Shown: piece by piece, positions 22,494-33,966 of the stretch
Layout of the letters: every line of letters begins with the position of its first letter
Numbering within the stretch: position 1 is the first letter of the stretch
Assembly: GCA_022113835.1 (NCBI GenBank)
Contig: JAILWY010000019.1
Span: 7,402,001-7,466,000 of the forward strand
DNA length: 64,000 bases
Source: Atopsyche davidsoni
Taxonomy: Eukaryota; Arthropoda; Insecta; Trichoptera; Hydrobiosidae
Direction of reading: 5' to 3'
Position numbers and translations under genes: made by a program
The notes under the pieces: model-generated
What the model was told of the DNA's origin: nothing
Database searches by the model: none
What the model saw: the letters and a program-made list of their open reading frames with translations, nothing else

Positions 22494-23236
22494 CATAGTT
22501 TCCCAAACTATTTTGTCCCGTCGACCCCTTGTCCAGTTTTCCTGTTTTTCGTCGACCCCCTGCCTTGCTAATGTTGAATTTTTACAAATTCATCAACTTC
22601 AAACATATTTTTGACATCTTATATAGAACAACTCACTTTCATAGGGTTTACTGTACAGTGGGTGTGTTTATAGGGGCTTGAATGGCTCTCGATTTAAAAC
22701 TGTCTCCCTTGGAAAGGTCTGTCTGTCCTCGGTCGCCAAAGTTCCCAGGTTCCTAAGCCGTACAGGTGTCCTTATTTTCTCGGAATATTTATCAAATCAA
22801 TTTGTTTTATTACGCCCATCGGCGCTCCGTACAACCAATTAGCTCGCTGCCCATCCGAGTTTATTAGCCCGTGTAAATGATTTTTAAAAAAAGGCAGCAC
22901 GATCGTAATGGTTCGTCTTCTTATGTCATAAGCTCCAAAAAGGTACGTCGGTATAGTTTTACAATGCCGAAAGGCTTGTTTCTCGAGCATTTGGCACGAA
23001 CTTCTACGCTTCAGGGCTTCGATTCGTCACAAAGTACATAGGTACAATCTGTGTTCGGTGCATTATGACATTTACGAAATGTCTAAATTTTGGTGATGAC
23101 CTGCTTAAAAGGGATCCACTCTCGTAGACCCCCTTTACAGTTCATGGACCCTCAATTTTATTTTTCGCTGTCATCGACCCCTTGCAGGGCGACATCGACC
23201 CCTGGGGGTCGATATTGACCGCTTTGGGAACCTCTG
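22494..23236 (+). mobile_element. hAT-type MITE, 743 bp, copy 1
   Basis: Termini CATAGTTTCCCAAAC and, reversed, CAGAGGTTCCCAAAG; perfect 8-bp duplication ATCTATAC at 22486-22493 and 23237-23244. Subterminal repeats of 'tcgacccc' type. It starts only 9 bp after the previous element's target duplication. Confidence 0.88.
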
Positions 23237-24157
23237 ATCTATACGAGTATCGAGGACTTAACTCGTGTGAACACACATTGCATTTAAATTTTATATTATT
23301 TTTTACATTTAGTTACCATGTACTCAAGATTTTAGATACAGTAAATGTATGTTATGGTCTACTTGAATCGCCTACAAACCTGCCCTCAGTTTCAATTTCT
23401 CAGTCGGGAAAATAATACAGTCAAAAGAAAGTAAATTTATAATTATACTACTTACTGTACTAAAATATTAAAATACATTTTTTATTTTTTTTTAGTTACC
23501 AGCAATAGCGTATATATTTTTTATAAACAATCCATTGTTTTTATTTTATACACTTTTTTTTTCAAATTTGCCGACACTCGACATTCGTACAATTCGCGCA
23601 AAAATAATCAATTCTGCGCGAATGATAGTTCTTGGATCCTATGCCGCGTCATTTCTGACTTATTTGAAGATGAAGGCAGGAATAAATTAATCATAATTTA
23701 CTGATCGTGAGCGCGATGGCCTGCGAATATATTACTTAAACTGAAAAAAAAAATCTATTCAACAGTAAGTGCTTTTTCGCACTCCAAGAAGACAATTTTA
23801 TTAATTAAGCAAAAGAACTAAACAAACCAAAAGAAGTCCATTAAAACTATTATTGTGTAACTGTATAAATATATTTTCAGTTTTTCAGAAAACATAATAT
23901 TCGATTGTGTAATAATTCGGTTTTTTTTACATTTCGCACAAAAGAACTTCTGTATTTACTTGTTAATTTATAAATTAAATGAATACATATATCAGTATGT
24001 AGTAATATCGTTAACGTAACTTCAGGCTTTGTAATTTTACAAGTAATTCTCGAAGGGCCTCTTATGAGCCGGAGCTTCAAAATATAGCAACTTGAGTTCG
24101 CTATATCAAACTAATATGTTTTGCAGATTCGACAGGACGAATTAAAAATTGTTAACC

Positions 24158-24289
24158 ATGGTGAATATCGAGTCAGTCCTCATCACCGACGCCGTGGATA
24201 GTCGCTGCGCGGCTCTTCTCCTGGACTATGGTATCAAGGTCACAGTGAACATCAGACTATCAAAGGAGCAACTCCTGGAAGAAATCAAA
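24158..24289 (+). CDS. Phgdh: PHGDH coding exon 1
   Basis: Follows a 31-nt leader after acceptor TGTTTTGCAG (exon start 24127). It encodes residues 1-44, [17 protein letters not shown]... to EEIK; donor AAA|GTAAGG, phase 0. Confidence 0.95.
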
Positions 24290-27200
24290 GTAAGGCAAAC
24301 CACTTCGAGCCCTTGTCCGGAAACGTGCAGGTGTTTTGGAAGAGGAACAAGGCAACTCGATTTAATACATAGATTACCACATCTCCGCTGGTTAAGGATC
24401 GTGAGACCCGGAGTCAAATACGAGTGAAATAATTTTTTTTTAATATATATAAAATATTTTGGGTATTTTTTATCTTATGGTTAAAGGGAAAATTTTCTCA
24501 AAAAAAATGTTCTGCAGCTCTCAGATTGTCTAAGCTTGAATGTCTTCCACTCGTGAAAAAAAGTTAAATTGCTTTGATACCCTTGATTCTCTTTTGCATA
24601 ACAAATGCCTCAAATGACTTGCAACGGTTACTTAATTTTTATAAAATATAATATGAATAAATAGGCTATAAATGACCATCGCATGCAGACATGTGTAAAA
24701 AATACACGTTATCAGTATTTTATTATTTTCCTATTAACACAATATAATACAAACATCATGTTATCGTCTATTTGAACAAATGATCTTTTGTTTGCCCGCT
24801 GTCTGCATTTGCTCACTTGAATGATGCAATTTGTAGAAAGCATAAGCAATGTGCGCGCCGTTGGTAAATTAAAATTATTATTATCTTACTATCAACATGG
24901 AACGGCATTATATAATTTTACGCCAGTCACGGAATCGGCTTTTACATTGCCAACCACATATTAAAATATCAATAATTTATAATTCGCTTTTTTTGTCCTA
25001 TACACGTGTATTTCTTATACAGTATGTTTAAGGTAACCAATAACTATTAAAACATTCGTTCACTTATGGATTCACAGCAGAATACAGGGTTGCAGAGTTG
25101 GGCTCAAAACTTACCTGTGTTTTTAATAGAATAATTACAGGATTATTCCGACGTTTCATTAATAAACATTTTTTGTGGTAAAAACAAGATAAACAGCTAT
25201 TCAATTTTTATTTCACGAGTGAAAATATACAGATAATATGAAAACGCGGCTGTTTGTTATTGTACGTTGCCTTGTTACATACAGGAAAAATATTTTAAAA
25301 AGCTGCACCAGTGAAGGTACTTTCCTCAAAGGGTTATGACAGCTTATAAGTTTTTGCAGACTCCAAAAAATCCTCTGAATCTGAACCCCACAGTTAGCAA
25401 ACAAGCGCGATAGCTACTGCACTGCTGGACTTGATTAGTTAAAGTATCACCAATTGTTATATTTGAACAAACGTTTGAAAATGATATTCAGATCTTGACC
25501 CATATTTGATTGTAAATGATGCATATTTACTGACTGATTGCAAGGGCTCTTTCGGCGCGATGTCCACAGAATCATGACGCTCTGATCGTGCGGTCCAGCA
25601 CGCAGGTCACGAAGGAAGTCCTGGAGGCTGGAAACCAGCTCAAGGTGGTGGGGAGAGCCGGCGCGGGGGTGGACAACATCGACGTGGAGGCCGCCACGGC
25701 TAGGAAAATCATCGTCATTAAGTAACCATTCACCACCTCTTACGCCAGTAGATACCTGCATGACTTGCCGATAGTTAGAGAATAATTTTTTTATACTTTT
25801 ACATGACTCTTTTTTTTTGTATTTCTCTAAAATCATATGTTGTACAGTATTTATAAAATTCTGTAGTGAAACAAAACTGCTTTAGGTTGATATTGCTTCT
25901 AATTTATTTACGCCATCATCTACTTTTTCAAACTTCATTGCACATTAGCGTTTATGGAGGCTGAGACCTTTGATGGGTCTTATATTAGAAAAAAATTAAA
26001 TACCAAAAATTAGATACATTCCTTTTTTCTACTGATAAGATTTTTTCATTTCTTATAAAGTTACTTTTAATTTGATAAACATGTCTTTTCCCGATTGAAG
26101 TTTAGGTATTTGGAGATTATTATGACTGACGTATCTAGAACCCTAAGTTTACATATAATAAAATATAGTACAGTAATCCCCGTTCCGAAAAAAATCGCGT
26201 TAAGTGAAATTCGCGTATATCGGGGTTTACTATTAAACATACATACATAGTCAAAACTTAATACAAAAAATACGAATTATGCAGTATTACATGTTATTTT
26301 TACTGAAAAATACATCTATTGTCTTTTGGGAAGCGTTTCTTTTACGTTCGTATAAAATACGTTCATAACACCCAACGCTGTTTTTAATTGTTAAGAGAAG
26401 TCAATGACTACATTGTGTTCATACACATTCTTAAAATATGAAATAAGCGTTATAGTGAAACCGCGCATAACGGGGTCGCGTAAAGCGGGGTATTGCCAGA
26501 TGTATAGTTGTAGATTGTGTGTGATGTTGGCTGACGGGAATGCGGAGTCAGCGGTGATAGTGGTGTGGCTTGCAGCACGCCGGGCGGGAACGCCACGAGC
26601 GCGTGCGAGCTGACGTGCGCGCTGGTGCTGGCGCTGGCGCGGCGCGTGCCCAGCGCGGCCGCCAGCATGCGCGCTGGTCTGTGGCAGCGCTCGCAGCTGA
26701 CGGGCTCCGAGCTGCAGGGCAAGACCCTGGCCGTGCTGGGGCTGGGCCGCGTGGGGCGCGGGGTCGCCGTCCGCATGAGCGCCTTCAGGATGAAGGTAGG
26801 AAACCACCCCCCTCCCCCCTTACCTATACGTATACAGCATGTAACAAAAGAGCGTAACCGGCATAAGTTATAATATCAATAAGGTGTCCAGTCTTCTCCG
26901 TTGTTCATAACAGCCAGGCATCTTCTCCACATGGCCTTTAAGTTGCGAGTAAGCTCGGCGGCAGTTAGCAGTTAACGCCCAAACGTTTTCAATTGAGTTT
27001 GCGTCAGAAATCCAAGACCTCGATGCCTTTATCTTGTTTTCACGCGCTGCATAGGCAACTATGCCACTGTGCTCGAAAACCACGTTTTGAGAAGCATCCC
27101 CAAGCATGCATTTTTACCGGATGTTTAACAGTTATTTCGAACAGTCTGTAATCGGCAGTTGACCAAGCACAAGGTGAGATACTAGTTGCCCAAAACGAAA

Positions 27201-27811
27201 CTTCGTCAGAAAAGATTATCTTGTCCCAGTCGCGGTCTTTGTTTTGTTGTGCCCAGGACATTCTTTTTTTACCGTGCTTTTCTGAAAGGAGCGGTTTCTT
27301 CAATGTGCTTCGGTATTTTAACTTAATCTCCATTAAAAGTCTTATTATTGTAGCTAGAGATATATTTAGTATTTTTTGCTTCGGTTTTTCTTGTGCAGAT
27401 CGCAAAGATAAACGTGGGTTTTTCAAAAATAGGTTAGTTATCCGCTTATCCCCGGCGGACAACGTTTTTTTTGTTTTACCATGTTCTGGTAGGTCATCGA
27501 CGTGTTTTGTTTCTTAATATCGGTTCACCCACTTGGTAACAAACGCCTATGACTAATTCAGATACTCTGCATCCTGAACAGGTGACATTTTTGATCCTTT
27601 AGGATTCGAACAAAGGAACACTGCCTCACAGTGGGACGCATACGCCGCACTCATCTCTAGAAATGTGCACTCTGTGCGAAGCAAACACGAAAACTGAATA
27701 ATTTTTACGATGCATTAAGGAAAAAACATTGGGCTATCTAGTTGTTTCTTTTGTTTTGCAAAAACACCCCAAAAACATTTTTTTACAGAGGTCACGTTCT
27801 TGTAAAACACA

Positions 27812-27861
<50 letters not shown>

Positions 27862-30800
27862 ATGTGTGTGTGCGTGTACGCGTGTGTGAGCAAAATTTAA
27901 TTTCGTTGACAGTTGAATCAAATTTGCATGATAAAGATATCCTTTTCCCCGCCACCTAGACTCGGGCACCTCGCTCATGCTAGTTATGCCATCCAGTCAA
28001 AGGGGACGCAGAGAAGTGAAATTGGAGCTAAGAAGGGACAGCATGTCTCTGGAATGCATGAAGCATGCAAATATATCAGCAAAACGGCTTAAGTGGAATT
28101 CCCAATATGGGACCGCCATCGGGCACGTACAAAAAAAAAAAGTAGCTGAAAGGAAGCATCGTATCCCTGCGAGGAGGATCCTCGCAGGCATTTCTTCTTT
28201 TATATGGTGCATTCCTGTATAGGGGGAAGAGGCAGCATATTACATATAACAATATAAACAATAAAATAATCTTCCGTCTTCGTGTTTCCTGTGAAGGGGG
28301 CAAGTCATGAAGACAGAGGCTTGGTCACGGCTAACCTAACCTAACCCCCCCCCCCCTCTTCCATTCTTGTCTTCTTTATCAAATGCCTCTCCCCAGAGGA
28401 GGTTGTCGAGCATATACTATACAGCAGACATACCAAAGTTAATTTCAGATGCATGCAATTTTTATATTGAAAAATAATCGCTGAAACGCGACACAGAATG
28501 TGAAGCAGGATCTTCAAGTATTATATAAAATATCTGATACTCATTCTGCGGGGAGGTGGAGATGACCTAAGATTATCTAATTTCAAAGGATATTCATGTA
28601 AAATTAATGTAATGGGATGGGGACTTTTTGACAGAAAGTACTCCGTGTAGTTCCATTTTAACACTTAATAAAACACTTTTGTGATGTTTTCATTTTATTG
28701 GTGACCGGCTTCGCCAACCTTTGCATTGGCATTATCAAACGATAATGGCATGATATGTGGAAAAATCAAATCACTAAATATTGGTTGACCTGGGTACCTT
28801 ATGATTGTTAAAAATTCTCGCTCAGTAGCAGTGGCTAGTTAGCATAATCGGATAAATGCACCGGCCATGTAAGCTTGGGGATGTGAATTCGAATCTCACA
28901 CAAGTCACGACGATATTTTTCTGACCGTTTCTTTATTCATTATCAATCTGTGAAAAAATGTACCTGGTCATATTAATAAATGAAATGTTCAAAGTACTTG
29001 CGGTCCTGGCTGCATTTTACATCGCACTTGCAGTCTGGCGATGGGCACAATCAATCTATTTTGTTGATTGAGTTAACTCGAGTAAACAGTGTCTTCTTCA
29101 TCAAGTGCCTCTGCTCAGAGGAGGTTGGCGACCTTTTCACAGAGCATATACTCATGCTGAACCAGTGTTCATGGTTTTCTAAAGGGAAATAGTGTAATAC
29201 CCAATAGCATTATTATATAATCTCCTAACAACTTTTGTTTCGGTCCTGGTTTGGCCTCTTTGCATTTATGCACTTTATTATGACCCAAATGCATTTTTGC
29301 CGTTTAGCCTTCTTCTAAGATTTTTTTATTTACAGATAGTCGGGTACGACCCGATTGTTACTGGAGAGGAAGCTCTGATGTACAACACGGAGAAGATGGA
29401 GCTGGAGGAAATCTGGTCCGTCGCAGACTATATCACCATTCACACTCCGCTCATGCCCTCGACTAGAAGTAACTAACGCTTTTCCATTATAAATCTTAAT
29501 ATTTATCTTAATATAATATCCACTTCAGTACTCAAATATCAGGTAGACCGCATGTTTCATTACTAATTGTACTTACCACTGAAATACGTGGAGATTTTAG
29601 GAATACCCGCTTTAATTTCAGCCTTTTTCATACCGAAAAATCTCATCACCTTACTCTGATTATAAATAATCAGAGCTGTTAGTATTTTTTGTATTTGCAA
29701 AATAGTTTTTATTATTTAATAGTAGTAATGGTACATAGTATCTCTCTTTTCACGCATTTTAATAGCTGTAAACGTAAACAAAAAACGAGTAGTTTTGTTT
29801 ATACTTAGTATAGCGAAATAATACAGTTTTTTCAACGGAAAATTTTGATCAACACTTTCAGACTTGATCAACGCTGACGTCCTCGGCAGGTGCAAAAAGG
29901 GGGTTTTCATCATCAACGTGGGGCGCGGGGGGCTGGTGGACGAAGGAGCCCTGCTGAAAGCCCTCAACACTGGATGGGTCAGTACCCCTGTCCTTAAAGG
30001 CAGCAATCACTTTTATTTTACCTACACACCCCATAATGTAACCGAGAACCGAGCGGCAATATGACAATATATAAACGCCATTGACTGTATTCGGCTATGT
30101 AAGCCATTGTCATTACACCTAATTGCTTTAAACTATATTTTTTAGATGTCAGTCATAACTTGAATTTTAAATAGTTCCCAATTTATTTTCACGCACGCTC
30201 ATGGCAGTAGTAAGACGCGATAGAATTGCGATGAAGTAAGCTTTTCGTCTAAGTCATAGGTTCCCAAAGTGGTCAATATCGACCCCCATCAGTCGATTCT
30301 GCCCTGCAAGGGGTCGATGACAGTGAAAAATTAAATTTGGGGTCCATGAACTGTAAATGGGGGTCTACAAGAGTGGATCCCATTGGCCATGTTGTCCACG
30401 ATATTTTCGACGATATGCACGTTGAGTTAACACAACTGAACGACTATTTTCAATGTACAGCGTCACTTTTTAGGCGTGTTGTTTCAGTGTAAAGCATGGT
30501 TAAAATTTTACTGAATTATTGTTTCAAAACATGTATATTCAAGTCAATCGGTTGATGATGTCAAAGATATTTAATGTTTACATACCGACATAAAATATGG
30601 CGTACCCTGTATATCAGATGTCAAAAATATGTTTGAAGTTGATGAATGTCATAAAAATTCAATATTAGCAAGGCAGGGGTTTACGAAAAACAGGAAAACT
30701 CGACAAGGGGTCGACGGGATAAAATAGTTTGGGAGTCTATGGTCTAAGTAATCAGGCGTTGTCACGAAATGACAAGCATTTCATCAAGATTTTTCATCGA

Positions 30801-31980
30801 TATCTCAATCAACTGTAAGGAACCAAATACTCTGCTTCATTACATCTGATGTAGATACTAAATAGCTAGATAGCTAAATAGCTCAAAATCAATGATTTGA
30901 TTTCCACCTGTAACGTGCATTTTAAATTGGTAATCAGCTTGAATCCCGGTCATCTTATTAGTCAAACAGACTCCATTAATAGCCATTTTACTGATGCAAC
31001 CTCACGGGTTGATTGCGTGAACCAGGTAGGAGGAGCAGCTCTGGACGTGTACGAGCAGGAGCCGCCCACGGACCCGGTGACCTTGCAGCTCATTCAGCAC
31101 GCCAATGTCATCGCGACCCCTCATCTGGGTAACTATACATCTTACTAAACCTATCGACCACCACATTGGTACAGTCAATATTTTTAAAAATTCATATCTT
31201 TGAAATTCAAAATATATTACTATTATACTAAACGGACGCTGCAAATAGATCAATGGGTTATGGCGAGAGCCCTCGGTTAAGTCAATGATTTACAGACAGT
31301 TCTGCTTATTTATTTCTTTGCACATTTTTTAAAGAATAACTTTATTGAAAGATATGTTTTTAAATGTTTAATTAGGTATACTAACATTTTAATAGTTGGT
31401 GTGAGTGATTCGTTGAGTACTTCTTCGCGTCCACCCACCTCCACAAATTGTCAAAATGTGTCTTTAAACATATCGGTGCAATTGAGTTCTCTTATACATA
31501 ATACTGCCTGGTTACACAACTATATACAGCACTTTGAACTCTGATATTTGTCATGTTATACTATTTTTCAACGAATTCATGCATTGTCTTCTTATGATTA
31601 TAGTGTAAAGTTATAGTGCTGGTTGGAGTATCAGATCTAAACACCAGAGCTTTTTAAGGAAAGGATTTATAATAATGCTATGTTGCAGCAGCAATACGCA
31701 TGAGTATTTGCTCAGTGAAATGGTCGCCAACCTTCTCTGAGGAGAGGCACTTGATGATGAAGGATTAGAAATCAGGATCAGGCTGTTAATATAATAAACT
31801 AACGAGGGTTTGCTCAGAGATATATCGAAGCAAATAATGTTTTTGTGCTTAGGTGCTTCGACAGCGGAAGCGCAGGTGAGGGTGGCGGTGGAGGTGGCCG
31901 AGCAGTTCGTGACGCTGGCCAGCCCGATGGACAAGCCCCTGGCGCAGATCTGCGCCGTCAACCCTCAACTCCTGGAGTGA
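24158..31980 (+). CDS. Phgdh: D-3-phosphoglycerate dehydrogenase (PHGDH), seven coding exons, 327 aa
   Basis: Exons 24158-24289, 25570-25721, 26576-26795, 29336-29468, 29862-29977, 31026-31128 and 31853-31980 total 984 nt (328 codons) with consistent phases. The enzyme oxidises 3-phosphoglycerate with NAD+ to 3-phosphohydroxypyruvate, the first step of cytosolic serine synthesis. Visible motifs: [12 protein letters not shown] after the substrate-loop VRSST; the dinucleotide fold GLGRVG (150-155) with 17 residues to Asp173 of VGYDP; catalytic Arg234 (INVGRGG), Glu263 (YEQEPP) and His284 (TPHLG). NVGRGG replaces the commoner NVARGG. The length matches the short form of insects, which lacks the C-terminal ACT/ASB domains of the long enzymes. 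Introns hold many transposons but none breaks an exon. The start has a strong context, ACCATGG. Confidence 0.97.
25570..25721 (+). CDS. Phgdh: PHGDH coding exon 2
   Basis: Acceptor TGTCCACAG. It encodes [20 protein letters not shown] and the [12 protein letters not shown] block, residues 45-95; donor AA|GTAACC, phase 2. Confidence 0.95.
26171..26499. mobile_element. Possible pogo/Tc1-type MITE, ends uncertain
   Basis: Degenerate inverted ends: CAGTAATCCCCG at the left, and reversed at the right CTGGCAATACCCCG, each followed by CGCG-containing repeats. It is preceded by TA, but no TA is seen on the right. It ends 76 bp before PHGDH coding exon 3. Confidence 0.5.
26576..26795 (+). CDS. Phgdh: PHGDH coding exon 3
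   Basis: Acceptor TGGCTTGCAG. It encodes [13 protein letters not shown] and the nucleotide-binding GLGRVG, residues 95-168; donor AAG|GTAGGA, phase 0. It is very GC-rich compared with the introns around it. Confidence 0.96.
26831..27818 (-). mobile_element. Tc1-like transposon relic, about 990 bp
   Basis: The ends are TACAGCATGTAAC and, reversed, TACAGTGTGTTTTAC, each at a TA. The minus strand carries broken transposase reading frames: [10 protein letters not shown] (first catalytic Asp region), [11 protein letters not shown], and SIENVW in place of the usual DLNPIENVW. Several frameshifts make it inactive. It starts 35 bp after PHGDH coding exon 3. Confidence 0.88.
27814..27890. repeat. Compound (TA)n(TG)n microsatellite
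   Basis: TA run followed by TG/CG dinucleotides, starting at the right end of the Tc1 relic. Confidence 0.95.
28628..28925 (+). repeat. Fold-back family arm plus tRNA-like SINE remnant
   Basis: 28628-28790 resembles the left arm of the element at 20548 ('gacagaaagtact' and 'cattggcattatcaaa' blocks). 28830-28925 carries a B-box-like AATTCGAATCTCAC after 'gtggctagttagcataat', as in tRNA-derived SINEs. Confidence 0.5.
29093..29205 (-). repeat. SINE-like family copy, partial
   Basis: Antisense copy starting 'cttcttcatcaagtgcctc' and running through the 'cagtgttcatggttttcta' block. It lies in PHGDH intron 3 (coding-exon numbering). Confidence 0.75.
29336..29468 (+). CDS. Phgdh: PHGDH coding exon 4
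   Basis: Acceptor TTATTTACAG. It encodes [17 protein letters not shown] and then [18 protein letters not shown], residues 169-213; donor A|GTAACT, phase 1. Confidence 0.96.
29862..29977 (+). CDS. Phgdh: PHGDH coding exon 5
   Basis: Acceptor ACACTTTCAG. It encodes [20 protein letters not shown] then [19 protein letters not shown] with catalytic Arg234. The donor TGG|GTCAGT has C at +3, an uncommon but usable site; phase 0. Confidence 0.95.
30255..30741 (-). mobile_element. hAT-type MITE, 487 bp, copy 2
   Basis: Inverted relative to the copy at 22494-23236 and shorter inside. Termini CATAGGTTCCCAAAG and CATAGACTCCCAAAC (reversed); perfect 8-bp duplication GTCTAAGT at 30247-30254 and 30742-30749. 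Confidence 0.88.
31026..31128 (+). CDS. Phgdh: PHGDH coding exon 6
   Basis: Acceptor GTGAACCAG. It encodes [14 protein letters not shown] with catalytic Glu263, then [11 protein letters not shown] with His284; donor G|GTAACT, phase 1. Confidence 0.95.
31626..31766 (+). repeat. SINE-like family copy, internally deleted
   Basis: Sense copy: 'gtatcagatctaaac' block, then a jump to 'ctcagtgaaatggtcgcca' and the 'gaggcacttgatgatgaag' tail. Confidence 0.75.
31853..31980 (+). CDS. Phgdh: PHGDH terminal exon
   Basis: Acceptor TTGTGCTTAG. It encodes [18 protein letters not shown] and a short tail ending NPQLLE; stop TGA at 31978-31980. No ACT domain follows. Confidence 0.96.
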
Positions 31981-32172
31981 AGCGTCTCTCCAGACCACAT
32001 TCGGCAGATGCTGAATCGTTGAAACTACGTTCAACAACCTATTTCAACATTATACACATGTTATACTTAGGCACACGTGCTATTATTGGTAAATTGAAAG
32101 TGTAATTTTTTTTATTTCCGAGGTCATAGACTTACTGGAAACATCTGCTTATATAATAAGGCTGATTTATGT

Positions 32173-32178
32173 AATAAA
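32173..32178 (+). terminator. PHGDH polyadenylation signal
   Basis: AATAAA about 195 nt after the stop, followed by a T-rich stretch. There is no competing hexamer nearer. Confidence 0.7.
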
Positions 32179-33399
32179 CCTTTTTTAATTTCTCATTCTC
32201 TTCGTTTTATTTTATTTATACATAAACGTATATCCTGTCTTGTGGTCTAGTGATAAATACAGTAGATTACAAGCCAAGGGATCGCGATTGAAAAAAATCG
32301 TGAGAAAAATAACTGTCTCAAAGAAAGAAAAGAAAATTAATTAAGTTTCTGATGTCGGCTTATGTGATTTCCCTGTATAAAACAAGATCAGGAGTCGGAG
32401 ATGCGACACGGTAATTTAATTGAATTTAGTTAATTTAAGCCCATCTGTATATCCAAAGTAAGTAGAACCAATGCAAAGAACATATACAACAAGAGATACA
32501 AATATTTCAGGAGATTGTATTTGTGAGTTCGGAATATTTACGAAGATCTGCGTGCATTTTAATGTTCGATAAACATGACGTACATTGCGAGAAAAGACAA
32601 AAATATTTATCAAAAAAAAGAGGACATATTTGATATTTTAACCTAACCTAACCGGAAATACAGAAAAAATCAACTGTTTCTTCGTTGTGAGTTCGACAGG
32701 ATCAAGAGGACAGGAAGAAGTAGGATGAAAGTTCAACGTGGCAAAGAAATCATTTTAAAATTTGGGGGCTGTTTATTCACTCCACGACACATTGGATTAA
32801 TTTGTTACACTTTATTTAAACAACAAATGTGAAAACAATGGCTAGAATATTACGAACCTATTTTCATAACAAAACGCTCGTAATCTCCTAGCTATTTGGT
32901 TATTTGTAGGTGTTGTTTCTAGTTTCAAGAATCGTGAAGAATTTTATCGAGAAAGGTAACTCGATTTAAAGACGTCCAATAAAATGCTGGGGGTGTATAT
33001 TTCTCTCTATCTTATATTTTTATTGTTACAAATGATTATAAACACTGTTTATAATAAAGTTTTATACAAAAGTAGCCAAATGCTGTTTTACCCAAAGGAA
33101 GTAACAACTCTCGCTTGGACATCTCACACACATTTACACACACACATAAATATATATATATATATAGTGTGTGTGTGTATAATATATATATTTATAAAGA
33201 TAGTGATTACAAATATTTTTTGAAAAATTATGATAATGTACACAATATTACACAACATTAGTTGTTTGGTTTTATTTTTAGTTTATTTTTTATTTTTTAT
33301 TGATGACCTTAAAGTAAAAGGAAAAAAACCAATCTGTACAATACAAAGGATCGATTCTAGTTAATGAGATGATGAACGCAGCTAATGGAGTCGAAAAGT
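32179..33399. other. Intergenic region between convergent PHGDH and gene 3
   Basis: AT-rich; contains a short CCTAA tract (32639-32653) and CA/TA microsatellite at about 33120-33195. No gene is seen. Confidence 0.6.
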
Positions 33400-33405
33400 T
33401 TTATT
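33400..33405 (-). terminator. Probable polyadenylation signal of gene 3
   Basis: TTTATT on the plus strand, i.e. AATAAA on the minus strand, about 445 nt after the stop codon. Confidence 0.45.
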
Positions 33406-33626
33406 TCTGCATCGAATATAAATATAATTAAGTGAAAATTCGATTGTGAAAGTTAGAAAATTAATTATTCGAAATCCTGTATTTTAATTATTGTTTAAAA
33501 AACAAACATTAGTTTCTCATATCACAGAACGCGCAGGTCTAAACATTAAGTCATCATTTCTCGACTAAATACTATTGGCGAATAGACTAAACAATGTGCT
33601 TGGCGGATTCTAGTAAAATATTTCAA

Positions 33627-33706
33627 CTAACGGAAAGTGCAAAGCGGAGGACCCGCGCCCCCGGCCGAGTGAGAGCCTCCGGGGGCTGCTCCGGGGGAGC
33701 CTTCTT
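33627..33706 (-). CDS. Possible alternative last exon of gene 3
   Basis: A GC-rich island in the otherwise AT-rich 3' UTR. Minus-strand acceptor GCTGTCTGTAG ends at 33707. In the phase set by exon 5 (phase 1) it reads EEGSPGAAPGGSHSAGGAG and stops at 33627-33629. Another frame (KKAPPEQPPEALTRPGARVL) is also open, so chance is possible. Confidence 0.18.
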
Positions 33707-33847
33707 CTACAGACAGCTTCTAGTTTGTTTCTCTTTACAGGTAATGCAGTTTAAAGTTAGCACTTCGCTTCGAACATACTGTACATAACACAATTAATTT
33801 AATTTAACCAAGATCACAAACATGAACTTCATCGAGCGGGCCTCTCC

Positions 33848-33966
33848 TTAGAACCTCTTCTGGCCGGGTCTGAAGGCGGTCCTGGGCTTGACCTCCACTG
33901 CTTGCTGACTGGACTCCAAGCCGGCGATCTCTCCGTCGGCCGGCGCGGAGCCGGACTTGTACAGTC
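33848..33966 (-). CDS. Gene 3 terminal exon 6
   Basis: Acceptor GATGTTTCAG; phase 1 entry. It encodes LYKSGSAPADGEIAGLESSQ and then KPRTAFRPGQKRF, with TAA at 33850-33848. A second frame is also open, but only this one agrees with the exon 5 phase. Confidence 0.88.

Noticed and set aside
26391..26857. Alternative-frame ORFs over PHGDH exon 3
   Set aside because: Shadows of the GC-rich exon; the PHGDH frame is unmistakable.
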